Below are positions 32,139 to 44,239 of a DNA stretch of 64,000 bases, in pieces (positions within the stretch are counted from its first letter, which is position 1; each line of letters begins with the position of its first letter). The notes below the pieces were generated by a model that ran no database searches, was not told the origin of the DNA, and was given only the letters and a program-made list of their open reading frames with translations. Made by a program: the position numbers and the translations under genes. The stretch is from Pohlia nutans (taxonomy: Eukaryota > Streptophyta > Bryopsida > Bryales > Mniaceae). The stretch spans positions 11,844,501 through 11,908,500 of the forward strand of contig CM040086.1 of the NCBI GenBank assembly GCA_022496805.1, written 5' to 3'.

Positions 32139-34542
32139 TCTTGTGTAATTAGTGATATGTGAAACCCACTGTAGTTGTGTACATATGGTATCCTCACATA
32201 AACAAACGCCCTATTGGAGATCTCATAGTTTATTTTGAGAAAAAAAACGTCTAATAACGTTAAGCAAATGGAATCATGAATGAATGCAATTGGTTTGAGA
32301 ATTTTCATAAAACTATCAATAATTACAAATTTTCAAAGATGAATTCATAAGAGAATCTACTATTGACACTAAACTACCCCTTTAATCCAACGTTCTTGAA
32401 TTAAAAACTACTTCAACTCCACTTGGTTGGCTCAGAAAACTCATTTATAAGTTTTCTTTGTACAGTGGGGTGACACCCAAATTGGCACCTTGTGCAATTC
32501 TAGGGTTAGTGCCCACACTATTGCCAACTTTGACACCCTCTTGAGCGCTAGAAAATTGTTATTTAAACATGAAATTTTAGATACAAAATCATTGTTATGT
32601 TGGAAACATGTGGACCAAATTTCAAAGTCAGAAGATTGATACATAAAAAGATATTCAAGATTAACTAACAAGGGGTAGCTGTAAGAAATGTTTCACAATT
32701 GCCAACTTTGATACCCTCCCAAGGATTGAAGAAATTTGTTTTAAACATTAAATTTTTGGAGTAGGAAGTTCTTTACCTTGTTTACACATGTAGAAAAATT
32801 CAAGTCCAAAAGACCCACAAAAGAAATGATCTTCCAAATCTACCAACAGGTGTAGTTGTGAGAAACAAAGTCGCTTCACAACTACGTTTTTAGATATAGA
32901 ATAACTATTTTGCGTGTATCTTTTGGCCTTGAAAACTTTCATACATGTGATCAACATCATAAAGATCATGTGACAAAAATTTCATATCGAAATAACAGAT
33001 TCTTAGCCCTAGGGAGACTGTCAAAGTTGCATGAGGACCTTTTGGTCCTTTAGGGTTAACAAGATGCCAAAAGGTCACACAACCATGTGTTACAAAAAAC
33101 AAGCAAGGGTTACAACACTTAGAATCAACTTCTACGGGTGAATTTTCTCACTAAAAGATAAGTTTTTAAGGACTTCGGGATCAAATTTCACATTTCAAGT
33201 GAGCTTTTGAGAGGATAAGTGATGGAGTGATGAAACAAGGAGGGTCTTCAAGCCCAAGAGTTCATGGAAAGTCTACTTAACCAATCAAATTTGTTCATGT
33301 TTCACCAATCAATCAAAATGTCATTTTCTACCACTTCATGGTATTACAAACAGAGGCGTCAATTGTTGTTTTCCACTTTACACGTTTGTTCTACGTTTGG
33401 AATCGCACTCACCAAGTCCAACCAAAAATTTTGTGAGTGCAAAGTAGCGCTCTTTGACTTATAGGAGTAAAAAGCGACGCCTTCTCCTTGGAGTGTGGCC
33501 TTGTACGAGATAAAATGTAATACTCCACTTTCCTCTCCTCTAGATAAAATGTAATACTTGGGACAACTTCTCAAATCTATGGAAGTTGGCTCTTATTGCC
33601 GGGAAGTGTACACTGGTTGATCTGTTGAGAACATGTTGGAAAGTAGACAAGAAAGCAAGAGAATTGTTGCTTCTATCTTTAGCGTAGGAATACCATAAAC
33701 CGTGAAGGTTCAAAAGTTGTGCACTAGATTGACATTGAAATAGTTAAGACTGTAACCATAAACCGCTTTTTAGGAGATTAGTGTTGACCAATCGGATTCT
33801 TGTATTTTCTTTATTTTGGGTAGAATGGTGGGTCACCCATATATTATACAATACAACTCGGTTTGTCTCACTCGACCGTTTTGCGCTGGAATTCGTCAAG
33901 TATATAACCCAAGCTCACTGTGCTCAACGGCACGGATCCCACTAGTATATTGACTTTGGATTAGTCTTAGTATCGGTTTAAGATGAGCCTATGTTACCAC
34001 AAAGGGGTTTGAAATACTTCTCACTTTGAAAAATTGTAGAAAAATATCTATATGGGATAAAAATATGAAATCACTTTGCCTCTTTATAATTTCTTCTCTT
34101 CTGTGTAGAAAAATTGAGTCCTAAGATAAAATTTAATTTCTAATATCCAAATCTCCTTATTTTCACGGTTTCTGGTATTTCTATACTAAAGCATAAGCAG
34201 ATGAATGAGTCTTAAGTTGGTACTGTTCCCTCCGAAGGCTATGCACTCACTCAAATGAAAGACTGACTTTTCAGCTTAGTCGGGTGAAAATTTCTATACA
34301 ATTAAGAAAGATGATGTCATTGACACTTTTTCAACATGATATTTTGTATAAAATACAGTTTTTTAGACGCTGAAATGTAGAAAACAATGTCAAAAAGAGT
34401 GTCAAAAACATCATCTGTTTCTTTTTGGTAGTGGAGAAAAACATGCAAGGGAGGAAGATCTAAGCTTTGTTCATAGCACAAAAGGTCAACTGATTTTCCT
34501 GGCGGATCTTTCTTTCCCTTCACTCAGTCGGAACGGAGAAGC
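32139..34542. other. Intergenic, with one solo TTAA-element terminus
   Basis: GGTCCTTTAGGG-TTAA at about 33044-33059 is a right terminus without a clear left partner. The frames at 33264-33464 and 32441-33102 look like chance. No gene. Confidence 0.5.
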
Positions 34543-34546
34543 TTAA

Positions 34547-35092
34547 CCCTTTAAGGACCGCGCATCCAAATAGTGGATGTTTGTTGATCAAAGCCAATTT
34601 TGACCTTGAAGATGAATTTTTTTGCAATTGCTTTCAATTGAGAAAATGAAGTTTATTGAGTCTAGTTTTCACTTCACTTTTTGGATCTTATAAATTTCAA
34701 GTATTGAATATTTTATTTCTGTTGCAAGCTATGTAGCTCAAGGTCTGAATTACACTGCATAGGATGTTCACCTTTTGAATTTTAAATTTTAAATTAAAAA
34801 AAATTACAAAAAAATATCATGTGATTCTCCATTGTCATTTGCACATGTTCTAAAATATATATATATTTTTGAAGATTTTTTGTAATTAATATGAATTTTT
34901 TGAAGTGTTTGACTTAAAAATTTGTAAAAAGTTCATTTTGTATCAAAAAAATTGAAAACTTTTAGGACTGCTAGGAAACATATAATCTCATGCATGAAAA
35001 ATATTAAAAAAATATTTCAAAAAATCTTGAAAGCTAAATTGTGTAGAAAAGTGTAGTTTGACTATTCTACAAAAGAATGGGACGTTAAAGGG
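34547..35092. mobile_element. TTAA MITE, family G
   Basis: TTAA at 34543-34546 and 35093-35096. Starts CCCTTTAAGGACC and ends GGACGTTAAAGGG; 546 bp. Colinear with 55246-55800 (shared GTGGATGTTTGTTG-type and CATGTGATTCTCCATTGT blocks). Confidence 0.8.
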
Positions 35093-35096
35093 TTAA

Positions 35097-37183
35097 ATCC
35101 CATACAACCTAGAGCATGACTATTCCTGCGTTTTATCCGATCGTCGTTTGATGTTGGGTGAGGTAAACAATGCGCAATAATTTAACTATTTATTTTGCCC
35201 GCACGATTTTTGCCGGGCGCAACATTATCCCATATCTAAACTGTCAAATGGATGGAAGTACACTACACAGGGTATGATTTCGGCAAAAATTAAGTGTATT
35301 TTTTGTGTACATTTACTCCAAGTACTAGAAGTATAGTCTAGTACAAGTTGCTTACAAATTTTTGACTCCTTCATAAGAACAATGTCCCTTCCCTAAATCG
35401 TAATGTGTTCAATATGGCCCCCATGGACTTACAAATTGACAGGGACATTCCTACTCTAGTCCTCTATTGGTATGAATTTTTCTTACCATTTTTGCAATCT
35501 TCATAATCAAAGTGGCTGCTTGATATAGGATCTACCTACTTTCTACGCTTACAAATTTTTTTTGTAAGCACGTTGTACTTGACTTGCTTTAGGTAGGTTA
35601 ATTGCAGTTGTTCATCAAGAGTCAAGGAAATTGTGGATCTATGATTCTAGGATCTTTTCCTAAAAATTTGCCATGTACGTGCGGATCAAATTGAATTAAA
35701 TTTGAAGATGGAAGGCAGGGATAACATTGAAAAAGTACTTATTGTACTACAAATACTTCTTTTTATTGATGGCGGCCAAAAATAAATTAAAAAAAAACCC
35801 AAAATTTTGGAGATTCGATTATTAACCATTCTGCAATAGAGATATCGGTAGTGCTTCTTGTACTAGACAATCAACCAAAATAATGAAATTTTTGGTCTTC
35901 TTCCCTCTATAAAAAGAAATTCCCATTTGACTTCCAAATCCCAACTGATATTACTCTCATCAAGAACCCCTTGCATAGAAAATAGTCTATCATCGTGCAA
36001 ATTATTGTGCCTTGTAGACGGTTCATTTGGCCTTTACAAAGTACTTTCCAATTTTTTGGCAAATTTGGCATAGTTACTTTTATTTATCACTAAAGTACTT
36101 TGTAGAGAATGACTGAAGCATGTTATTGAGTTACATTTCAAAAAGAAATTTTATAGTAAATAAACTTTCAAAAATCATAATTTTCTTTGCATATGATTCT
36201 ATAGAAGATTTGCATTTTTTCCATTAAGAGTTTTATATGTGGTAAGTAACAAAATTTGTATTTATTGTCATTTGAATTTAGGGTTAAAAATGGAGTTTTT
36301 AACTTCAAGTAAAAACGGGTAATTTTTTTATTTTTTGTTTTTTTTACCTCAACAATATGTGTTGTCTATCCTTTTTTTTGTAACATAATCAAATTTGGCT
36401 AAAAAAATTCTAATTTTATCATTTTCTAATGGCAAACCTTTGTAAACGCGAGGTAATGGATACTTATTGTGGGGTACTATACATACACCTTAGTTAAAGC
36501 ACTTCAAAATATTTCATAATAAATTTAGGACTTTTGTCTTTGATTCAATAAATGAAGAAACCTCCTATTACCGTAGTACCATAGCTGTATCGCCACCCCA
36601 CAAACAAACATCTTTTTAAAAAAAAAAAAAAGTTTGTTCTTCAAGAAACTAATTTTTAAATTTTTATTTTTGAGCAAAAAATGATTAAAAATGAGCCAAA
36701 ATGGTTCAAAATAGCTTTAAAATAGCAAAATATAACTGTAAATAATTTATTCTATTTTTGTTTTGTGGTCCTCATAATTTCTGATTAATTTCATTATTTA
36801 TTTATTAATTATTTTTAGGAAACCCAGCTATGCTACTACAATATCCATGATCCCATGAAATGATCAAAAGGAGAGCCATTTCCTATTACCAATGAACCCA
36901 TGTATGAAAACTTCCAGTCCTTTAATTGGTATTGAAATGAACATAAGCATGATTGAGTGATAGAGTGCTGGACAAGTCTCCTATAGAATGTTATGTTAGT
37001 ACTACTGAAAATGAGAGTGTTTGGACTTTTGGACCTGTTATGCATTTGTAAAATGTTATTATATACATGTATTAATTATAAATACAAGATCAGTTGGAGA
37101 ACAAGTCTGGCTGTAAAGTGGAAAAATCAAACATGTTTCAATACATAAGTCAGAGCAGTTGAAAAGCCCAGCCTCCGTATATA
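35097..37183. other. AT-rich intergenic
   Basis: Long A/T-rich tract with several homopolymer runs. No gene and no paired repeat ends recognised. Confidence 0.5.
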
Positions 37184-37459
37184 CCGTACCAGGAAGGCAG
37201 GGTCGGCAGAAAATAATTCCCCTAAAAAATGCCGAAAAATAAAATAAATTTATCAAGTATTTTGTCGAAATCAACAAAACTGAAGTCAACAAAAATAGTA
37301 GACAAAAAACAAAAGAAAAAGTTTAGCTGCTAGTTAAATTTAATGTTAATTATTAATAGCCGAATTTCTAATAATTATTTTTGAAAGTGCCGACCCTCAC
37401 TTTTCAAACTTTAATTAATTATTCGACATGAAAGTGCCGACCCTGCCTTCCTACTACGG
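37184..37459. mobile_element. Foldback MITE with TA target
   Basis: Ends CCGTACCAGGAAGGCAGGGT and a complement differing at two positions, flanked by TA (37182-37183, 37460-37461). The inverted repeat is about 25 bp, including GGGTCGGCA. The centre also contains a second internal copy of the GTGCCGACCCT motif. Confidence 0.65.
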
Positions 37460-37489
37460 TATGTACACATGCTATTCGTACTTCACATA

Positions 37490-37725
37490 AGGTAGAGGGC
37501 TCCAAAACCAACATGGTTCTAATTCCAACAAAATTTAGGCACAATAATCATCCTAAAAACTAAATCTAGGTAGACCATAGATAACTTATCATTTTGGTCA
37601 ACATCCAATAAGAGGTCAACATCCAATAAGAGCTCTATGATGTGCCTAGATTTGTGTTCTAAAATAAATGCATAGTTTAAATTGTGTTGAAATTAGAACC
37701 TTGTTGGTTTTGGAGTCCTCTACCT
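37490..37725. mobile_element. Stowaway-like MITE, AGGTAGAGGG ends
   Basis: Flanked by TA (37488-37489, 37726-37727). Inverted repeat starts AGGTAGAGGGCTCCAAAACC and extends roughly 50 bp with mismatches. Same family as 50144-50421. Contains a direct duplication of GTCAACATCCAATAAGAG. Confidence 0.7.
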
Positions 37726-37727
37726 TA

Positions 37728-38121
37728 ATTCTCTAAGCACCTTGCTACGTAGGCTTGAATATTTGCAATAATTTTCATTTATTTTTGTTTTCTCTACACA
37801 TCCACAATAATTGAGCTATCTGAAAACAAAACTGGTCTATAATCAGAGTTGAAGTGGAGTTCTCTTTTTATAATTATAAATCCGACATTTTTTTGTTCAT
37901 GAGTCTCTACGGTTGATGATTGAGTCTCTTGGTTTGGGGGAACTTGTGTGAACTCTCCTTTAGCTTTGGGAAGGTCATGAGTTCCTTGCCCCAAGGCGGT
38001 GCATGGCCTTACTTTAAATTATTCTCCAACTCACCATAAACTAGTTTTATAGTTGTTTTGAACTTAAAACAAGTCTAGGGTGAGTTTATGGTTTCTATTT
38101 ATTTTGAGACACTCTTCTTGG
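37728..38121. other. Intergenic
   Basis: Nothing recognised in this AT-rich spacer. Confidence 0.5.
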
Positions 38122-38125
38122 TTAA

Positions 38126-38688
38126 CCCCTAACTGCCCAACCATGCATATTTTGCATGATGTACAGATTTCATCCGTAGTTTCTCATCCGTCATGCACTT
38201 TTTGTAGTGTGATTCTTTTACTGAATTTTTTATGGAAAGTTAGCTTCATGTATGTGTGATCCGATTGAAAAGGAAACAGTTTCTAAAAAAGTTATGCCTC
38301 ATTTTGTGTTTCAGTGTTTCACCCAAAATATTGAAGATTTTAGTCTAAAAGTGTTCTTGAAAAAATAAACTCATAACTTCCAAAAAATCTCCAAAAAATC
38401 ACTACACCTAGAGTACTACATTATAACCCATCACAACAAATTTCATCGATAGACTGTCAATATCTTATTCGTAATCAAATTTCAAAATATTTTTTTATTT
38501 AATGTTTCAAAATTAGTAGAAAAAAATTAATGATAGCAATCATAGATCTAACCGTATGGATAGAATCTAAAATTCAAAATGTATAACTTTTATTCATACA
38601 TCAAGTTCCAAATATTCATTTTAGTTGCATTTTATAATGCATCTTTGCAAAACTGCCCAAATTGGACATAGGTGAGGACGTTTAGGGG
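38126..38688. mobile_element. TTAA MITE, family B
   Basis: TTAA at 38122-38125 and 38689-38692. Starts CCCCTAACTGCCCAACCATG and ends GGACGTTTAGGGG; 563 bp. Close to 39598-40157. The right TTAA is also the left TTAA of the next element. Confidence 0.82.
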
Positions 38689-38692
38689 TTAA

Positions 38693-39267
38693 CCCCTAAA
38701 GGACCACGATGCCACCACATGGCTTCTCGAACTAAAAAGTGAAGAATTTCGAGTTGTTGGACCGTGAATTGTAAACTGAGCAACAAAGAGACCCTAGTTC
38801 TTTTTTAGAGCTGAATCCGTGAATACTCCTTGATCAAAATTTCATGAAGTGTGCCATTTTTGATGATTTTTTTGAGCTGTACGGAGGTTATTTGGGCGTC
38901 ACTTGAGACCCTCATATCTTTCTCCATACACCTTCAAATTAATTGAAATTTTTTGCACATGTTCAAAATGATGATTATCATGCATGGTAGAAATTTCAGA
39001 TTTTTTGGAGCACTTTTGATCAATCCGATTTCAGCATGTGTACAAAATACCCTAAACAAGTTCCATCAATCTTCTCAACGGTGGCATTTTCTCAAAAATT
39101 GTGTGATTTTGTTGATCCTTTTTTCATACAAAAGCTGTGCAAGTCTTCTTTGATTTCAACGGTACCGATAGTCAAAATTAACCCACACCAATGAAGAATT
39201 GAGCTTGTTATAAGAGCTAGTCAAGAAAACAAGAGCTAAGCTAAAAACCCCCCTGGTCCTTTAGGGG
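38693..39267. mobile_element. TTAA MITE, family A
   Basis: TTAA at 38689-38692 and 39268-39271. Perfect ends CCCCTAAAGGACC and GGTCCTTTAGGGG; 575 bp, colinear with 21700-22275. Confidence 0.83.
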
Positions 39268-39271
39268 TTAA

Positions 39272-39593
39272 CTCTAGTATTGATATTAGTTTTAAGTTCA
39301 TCATGCAGCTTAGAGCCATTCTCCACAATAGGCCTGCCCCCCCCCCCCCCCCTCCCCCCCTTTCACATAAATAGAGGCTGGATTTATTGTGAGATCTCCT
39401 CTATCGAAAGCAAGAGCAGGTTCTTGAAAGATATTGCCCATGGTTTGAAGTAGTGGAAAGCCCATTCAACCCGTCAAGCACCCATCCTCTAATTTAAAGC
39501 AAGAACTAAAATAAGTTTATTCTTTGTGAAGCCCTGCATGGAGATTTGCCCTTACATGCAGTGATTTATTTTGGTTTTCTCTACACGACAAAG
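39272..39593. other. Spacer with a long poly-C run
   Basis: An almost pure C tract of about 25 bases at about 39338-39361. No gene. Confidence 0.6.
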
Positions 39594-39597
39594 TTAA

Positions 39598-40157
39598 CCC
39601 CTAAAAGTTCAACCATCCAAAAAGTGGACAATGTATAGAAATGGAGTTGTTTTTCTCATTTGTCAATGACTATTGGCAAAGTGAATTTTTTACTAAAGAT
39701 TTTTTGGAAAATTAGCTTCATGCGTGTGTGATTTGAATAGAAGGGGATGATTTGTTAAAATTTTATGCCTCATTTCATGTTATAGTGATTCACCAATTTT
39801 TTTATGAAATATGCCCTTGAAAAAGCCAACTCATAAAATTAAGCAACCAAAAATTCTCTAAAAATCACCACACTTAGAATATTGCATAACAACCCATCGC
39901 ATCAAATTTCATTTACTGATTGTCAATATCTTATTTGTAATCAAATTACAAAATAATTTACAATTTTACGTTTTAGATTCTATAAAAAAATATTGGTGAT
40001 AGCGATCATAGATCTTACTATATGGATAGAATCTAAAATTCATAGTGTACAATTTTTATTTATACATCAAGTTCAAAATATCCCTCTTAGTAGCATTTTA
40101 TAATGTACCTTTGCATAATTGTCCAATCTAGAGAGGGGTGATGACGTTTAGGGCATT
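39598..40157. mobile_element. TTAA MITE, family B, degraded right end
   Basis: Left TTAA at 39594-39597, start CCCCTAAAAGTTCAACCATC. The right end GACGTTTAGGGC is followed by a mutated target (ATTA). Colinear with 38126-38688. Confidence 0.75.
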
Positions 40158-41123
40158 AGAAAAATTCCGAGGCCTCTAAAGGATTGTGAATTCAGCCAGC
40201 ACCTTCGTGCACAGAAATGAATAAAAAATACAAATAAAAATGGTCCAAAAAGAACATTTTTATTAATTTTTTAATATTTTACAATAACATTTTAATCATT
40301 ATTTGATTATTGTTTTTAAAAATAATTTTAAAAATAATTAAAAATTAATATTTAAATTGAGATTTAAAGTGGCCAAATTTCAGCCATGTAATGTTTGATT
40401 TTTGAAATTTGAATTTTTTTTTGTATCAATTTAAAAAAAAAAAAATATTAATTAATTTTTTGCATGACATCTTTAGCCTCAAAACGTTTGTAATGGATTA
40501 ACTGAAAAGAACTGAAAAGAACTGCATCCAACCCTCCTTTTTGCTCTACTTCTAACCTCTCTATTGAACTATTCTTGGGTTGAATCGTGTCACGTCATAA
40601 ATTGTTCTCTTGTGGACTATGGGCTTCGAGCTTTGGTGGAAGGTTTGGAAACCCTAGCGAGGTATGAAGAATAATGACAATGCTTTATTTTAGATCATCT
40701 CCCAACTCATCCTAGACTAGTTTTTGGTCTACTTATATGTCAATGTGAGTTCAAGAGGAATTCAACACAAGTTTGCCAAATCTTTCCTCTTTGGGCTGAC
40801 TTTTCCGTTAACTCTAATATCAATATTAGTTTCAAGGTCAGAATAATTATTTAGGCAGCTTACGCTGATATATGTGCAATGATTTGTTTTGGTTTTCTCT
40901 TGACATCCACATGGAGACTCGAGTTTCAAGTTCAGAATGACATAGAGACCATTGATACATGACTGGCATGCAATAAAAATAACAACAGGCAATGAATAAA
41001 ATCACATTTTAATTGTCTCTGCCCCACGAGGGGAGAGACTAGTACGGAAATGATTCGTTTTCAAGGAGTTACATGGCTGAACAATATAAATAAGTCATAA
41101 AATAAATTTAGGGTAAATACCAA
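40158..41123. other. AT-rich intergenic
   Basis: Nothing recognised apart from A/T runs. Confidence 0.5.
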
Positions 41124-41487
41124 GGGCTGCTTCACACTATGGTCCGTCCAAGTCAAGAGGCTGTGGGATTGAGATTCCAAACTTTTTTGAGATTCCAAAG
41201 AAATCTACTGAAAATAGGCAAAAAAATATAGTTTTTATTTTTTATGAAAAGAAATCGACGGCTTCACAACCATAGTTTGGGTTTTCATTTCCGTCTGACT
41301 CAAACTTCCTTTTGAGAGGCCATCGCTTTGGTCAAAAAGTACTGTCACGTAGGCATTTTGGAGAGTGATGGCCGTTGGACTTTGGCCTCTAGTGTGAAGG
41401 GTTGAGAGGCCGAACTTATGATTTCTTGCAATTTGATTGGTGGAAATCGACGGCCTCTCGACCTTCGGGCATAGTGTGAAGGAGCCC
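41124..41487. mobile_element. Foldback MITE, possibly Tourist-like
   Basis: Inverted ends GGGCTGCTTCACACTATG and CATAGTGTGAAGGAGCCC. Flanking triplets are CAA and TAA, close to the TWA target of PIF/Harbinger elements. A second copy of GAGGCCG-type internal sequence lies near its right side. Confidence 0.55.
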
Positions 41488-41522
41488 TAAGGCAGAGACT
41501 ACGCGACTAGCAACTTATTATA

Positions 41523-41917
41523 AGGTAGAGGGTCATATTTCCGACTGGGTTGTATTTCCGACCCCTACTGGTTGAGGGATGGGTGTCAGAAACCAACCAG
41601 CATGGTTTTAGATAGTGTCCAAGAGTGTTCTAATTTCGTCCATGCTTGGAAAAATCAAGAGCTTCTGATTGGTGTAGAAGCACTCTATTTTCAGAATCCA
41701 ACCTCTCATGAAAACCATGACTCTATGAGCGGTTAATGGTCACTCTAAGCTTTTAGACTTAAAAAATCATAGAAAATTGTAGAAATGCTCAAAAAATGTT
41801 TTTTTTTGGGGATGCCTTTGCAATAGCTTTGCAGAGCATCCAAAAATTATAAAAAAATTCTTTCACAAGTCTAAGTATGCAAACCTGAAATTCAGTCGGG
41901 AATTGGTCCCACTACCT
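41523..41917. mobile_element. Stowaway-like MITE, AGGTAGAGGG ends
   Basis: Flanked by TA (41521-41522, 41918-41919). Left end AGGTAGAGGG and right end ...TGGTCCCACTACCT. At 395 bp it is longer and more diverged than the copies at 2279, 37490 and 50144. Confidence 0.55.
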
Positions 41918-42334
41918 TATGTAATGGCATGCAGGATCCTGAATTCAATAAAGATAGATACTGTGGTTGAATATTCAGACTGAATTGATGATTGTTGCAG
42001 GCAAGCTGAGAATTAATTGAATCTTGAAGATCACGTGTAATTGATGAAATGGTGGCTCCGTTGAAAAGCTGGTGTGAGCAAGTGTGGGGAAGATGAGAGG
42101 GAGGCTGCTCCCAATGTTCTGTGAATCCAGATTGCATGGAATCATGGCCTGTTGTTCGTGTTGATGACTTCAGTTTTTGTTTTTTTTGTTTTTGTCTTTT
42201 TTTTTTCAGGAATCCACAGGAGCCAGGCTTGAACTCAGTCGCGTCTCAGAGTATCATGCCATATTAATAATCTTTGTCATGCATGATTCTTTGCCCATGG
42301 TGGGAGTCCTGTTTGCATTCCCTTTCAAGTCAAG

Positions 42335-42475
42335 TGATTCCATCTATATCTATCTAAGTATCCATCTATCCATCCATCAATCGGTCCATCGGTCCATCGG
42401 TTGGTCCGTCGGTCCATCGGTCGGTCCATCCATCCATACATCCATCCATACACACACATACAGTGGCTAGCAGAA
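42335..42475. repeat. (TCCA)n / (TCGG)n tetranucleotide repeat
   Basis: Degenerate ATCC/TCCA/TCGG repeats. The repetitive Ile-His-Pro-Ser frame across it is not a gene. A T-rich run lies just upstream (42176-42206). Confidence 0.8.
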
Positions 42476-42543
42476 ATAGTTGTACAATCCAGGGGTCAGA
42501 AGCTAAAAATCGCTAGAAAAAAAAATATTGCTACCAATTTTGA

Positions 42544-42681
42544 GGTCTCTTTACACTATAGGCAAGAAGCCGTGAGGAGAGAAATTTTAGCTAATGAGAA
42601 ATTGATCTCCTTAGTTTCTAGGCCTCCCATTGGCTAAGATTTCTCTCTTCATGGCTTCTTGCCTCTGGTGTAACGAGGTCC
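42544..42681. mobile_element. Short foldback element
   Basis: Nearly the whole 138 bp is an inverted repeat around GGCAAGAAGCC and AGAGAGAAAT, with ends AGGTCTCTTTACAC and GTGTAACGAGGTCC. The target duplication is unclear. It lies inside or beside the Tc1-like relic's left side. Confidence 0.55.
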
Positions 42682-43202
42682 TAACACAAACTATCATAGT
42701 ATTGCAAAGAAAAGACCATAAGAGTATATAATGCAATAAACATATAGCAGAACCTTTGGAGTTAAAATTAAATATAACATTAAAAAAACTAAAAAAACTA
42801 AAAAAATAGCTTAATTCAAACATTACAAAATTTTTTAGGCCTCCAAAAGGTCGTTAACTCAACCAAACGACCTTGCAAAATTAATCATTAAAAAAAAACT
42901 AAGATTTTTTAAAGATTTAAAAATAAAATAAAAATAAAAATAAAAATATTCCAATCTAACGTGGCCAAAATGGTGCCATATCAGATTTTAAAATTTTAAA
43001 AACAATTTGTAACAAAAAATGTATTTTTGAAATTATTAATTTCTTAAAATTTTGGCAGAATTTTTTTGTAGTGTATGCAATAAAGATGTACAATTCTTTT
43101 TGCAAAAAATGATATCATTGCACATTAATTGTAGAAAATAAAACTACAACCTATAAAATAATTCTACGACTCAAAAATGCAACTTCCAAGCAGTCATAAT
43201 GA

Positions 43203-44233
43203 CTACCACCTTGTATAGCCACCTTTTGCTTTGTAAACATAAGCAACACTTTGAGGCATAGAACATATCAACTTCTTAACAACATCAACCTCAATACTAT
43301 ACCAAATTTCTTATATCTTCTCTCATAAATTGCTTTTGACTAGTGGGTTTCCTCTCAAACCTTCTCATGCGGCGATCTACTTCATTCCAAAGGTATTCTT
43401 TAGGATCAAGGTCAGACACTTGCGGTGGGTGCCAAATAACTTGAAAATCTTGTGCAAACAACTAATCTACAATATAATGTACAGTCTGCTTGGGATCATT
43501 TCTGTATTGGAAAATAACATTTTTTTTCTTCTGAACCTTGCATGTATATAGTGTTTATGACTTCTGTCTTCAAAATGTCTCGACTGACACATATTTATCT
43601 CTCTTCCGTTCAATAAAATGAAGCTTGCCAACTCCTTCCCAACTCATATAACCCCAAATCATGATGCTTCTTCCCCGCGTTTAACTATGCATTGCACATG
43701 CTAGTCTAAAAGATGTTCTCTACTCTTTCTCCAACAATATTGTTGCCCATTTGAGCCAAAAAAGTTAAATTTTGACTCATCAGAGAAAATGACAGAACTC
43801 CAATCTAGCCAAGTGACATGGCTATACCTCTTCGCCCATTCAATGCGACACGCTCGATGCTATTTTTTGTCGGAAATGGCTTTTTGGTCTTGATTCATGC
43901 TTGCAACCCTTGCCTCTGAAGGCTCCTTCTAATAGTGTCATCACTCAACTGCATGCCCTCAGACTGTAATCCTCTTTCTATTGCTACAATTGTACTAGTA
44001 CGTCGATCATTTAACCTTCTTACAATTTCATGTTTGCCACACTTATCAAGAATTTGAGGTCTACTAGGTGAAGCTCTATCTCTCACACTCCCTCTCTCAC
44101 CAAACCTTTGCACTATGTCATTGCAAGTGCTTCGCGGAATGTCCAAAACTGCTGAAATTTCACCATAGGAGTTGCCTCTCTCATAAATCTCAAGAACTTT
44201 CCTTCGTTGATTTTCAAATCTCCTATGAGCCAT
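43203..44233 (-). pseudogene. Tc1-like (DD34E) transposase relic
   Basis: The minus-strand ATG at 44233 opens MAHRRFENQRRKVLEIYERG with a paired helix-turn-helix region (EISAVLDIPRSTCNDIVQRF) and SPSRPQILDK. The frame then breaks at about 43895. Further on are VIFSDESKFNFFG (first catalytic Asp), NDPKQT with Arg in place of the second catalytic Asp, then DLDPKEYLWNEVDRRM. From that substituted position to the Glu of KEYLW there are exactly 34 residues, counting one stop, which is the Tc1 DD34E spacing. The C-terminus KAKGGYTRW and stop at 43203-43205 match the family's usual ending. A possible left terminus CAGTGGCTAGCAG preceded by TA is at 42461; the right end was not found. Several stops and frameshifts make it dead. 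Confidence 0.8.
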
Positions 44234-44239
44234 AGCAAA

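Noticed and set aside
42177..42470. Open frame with Ile-His-Pro-Ser repeats
   Set aside because: It follows a tetranucleotide microsatellite and has no other support.
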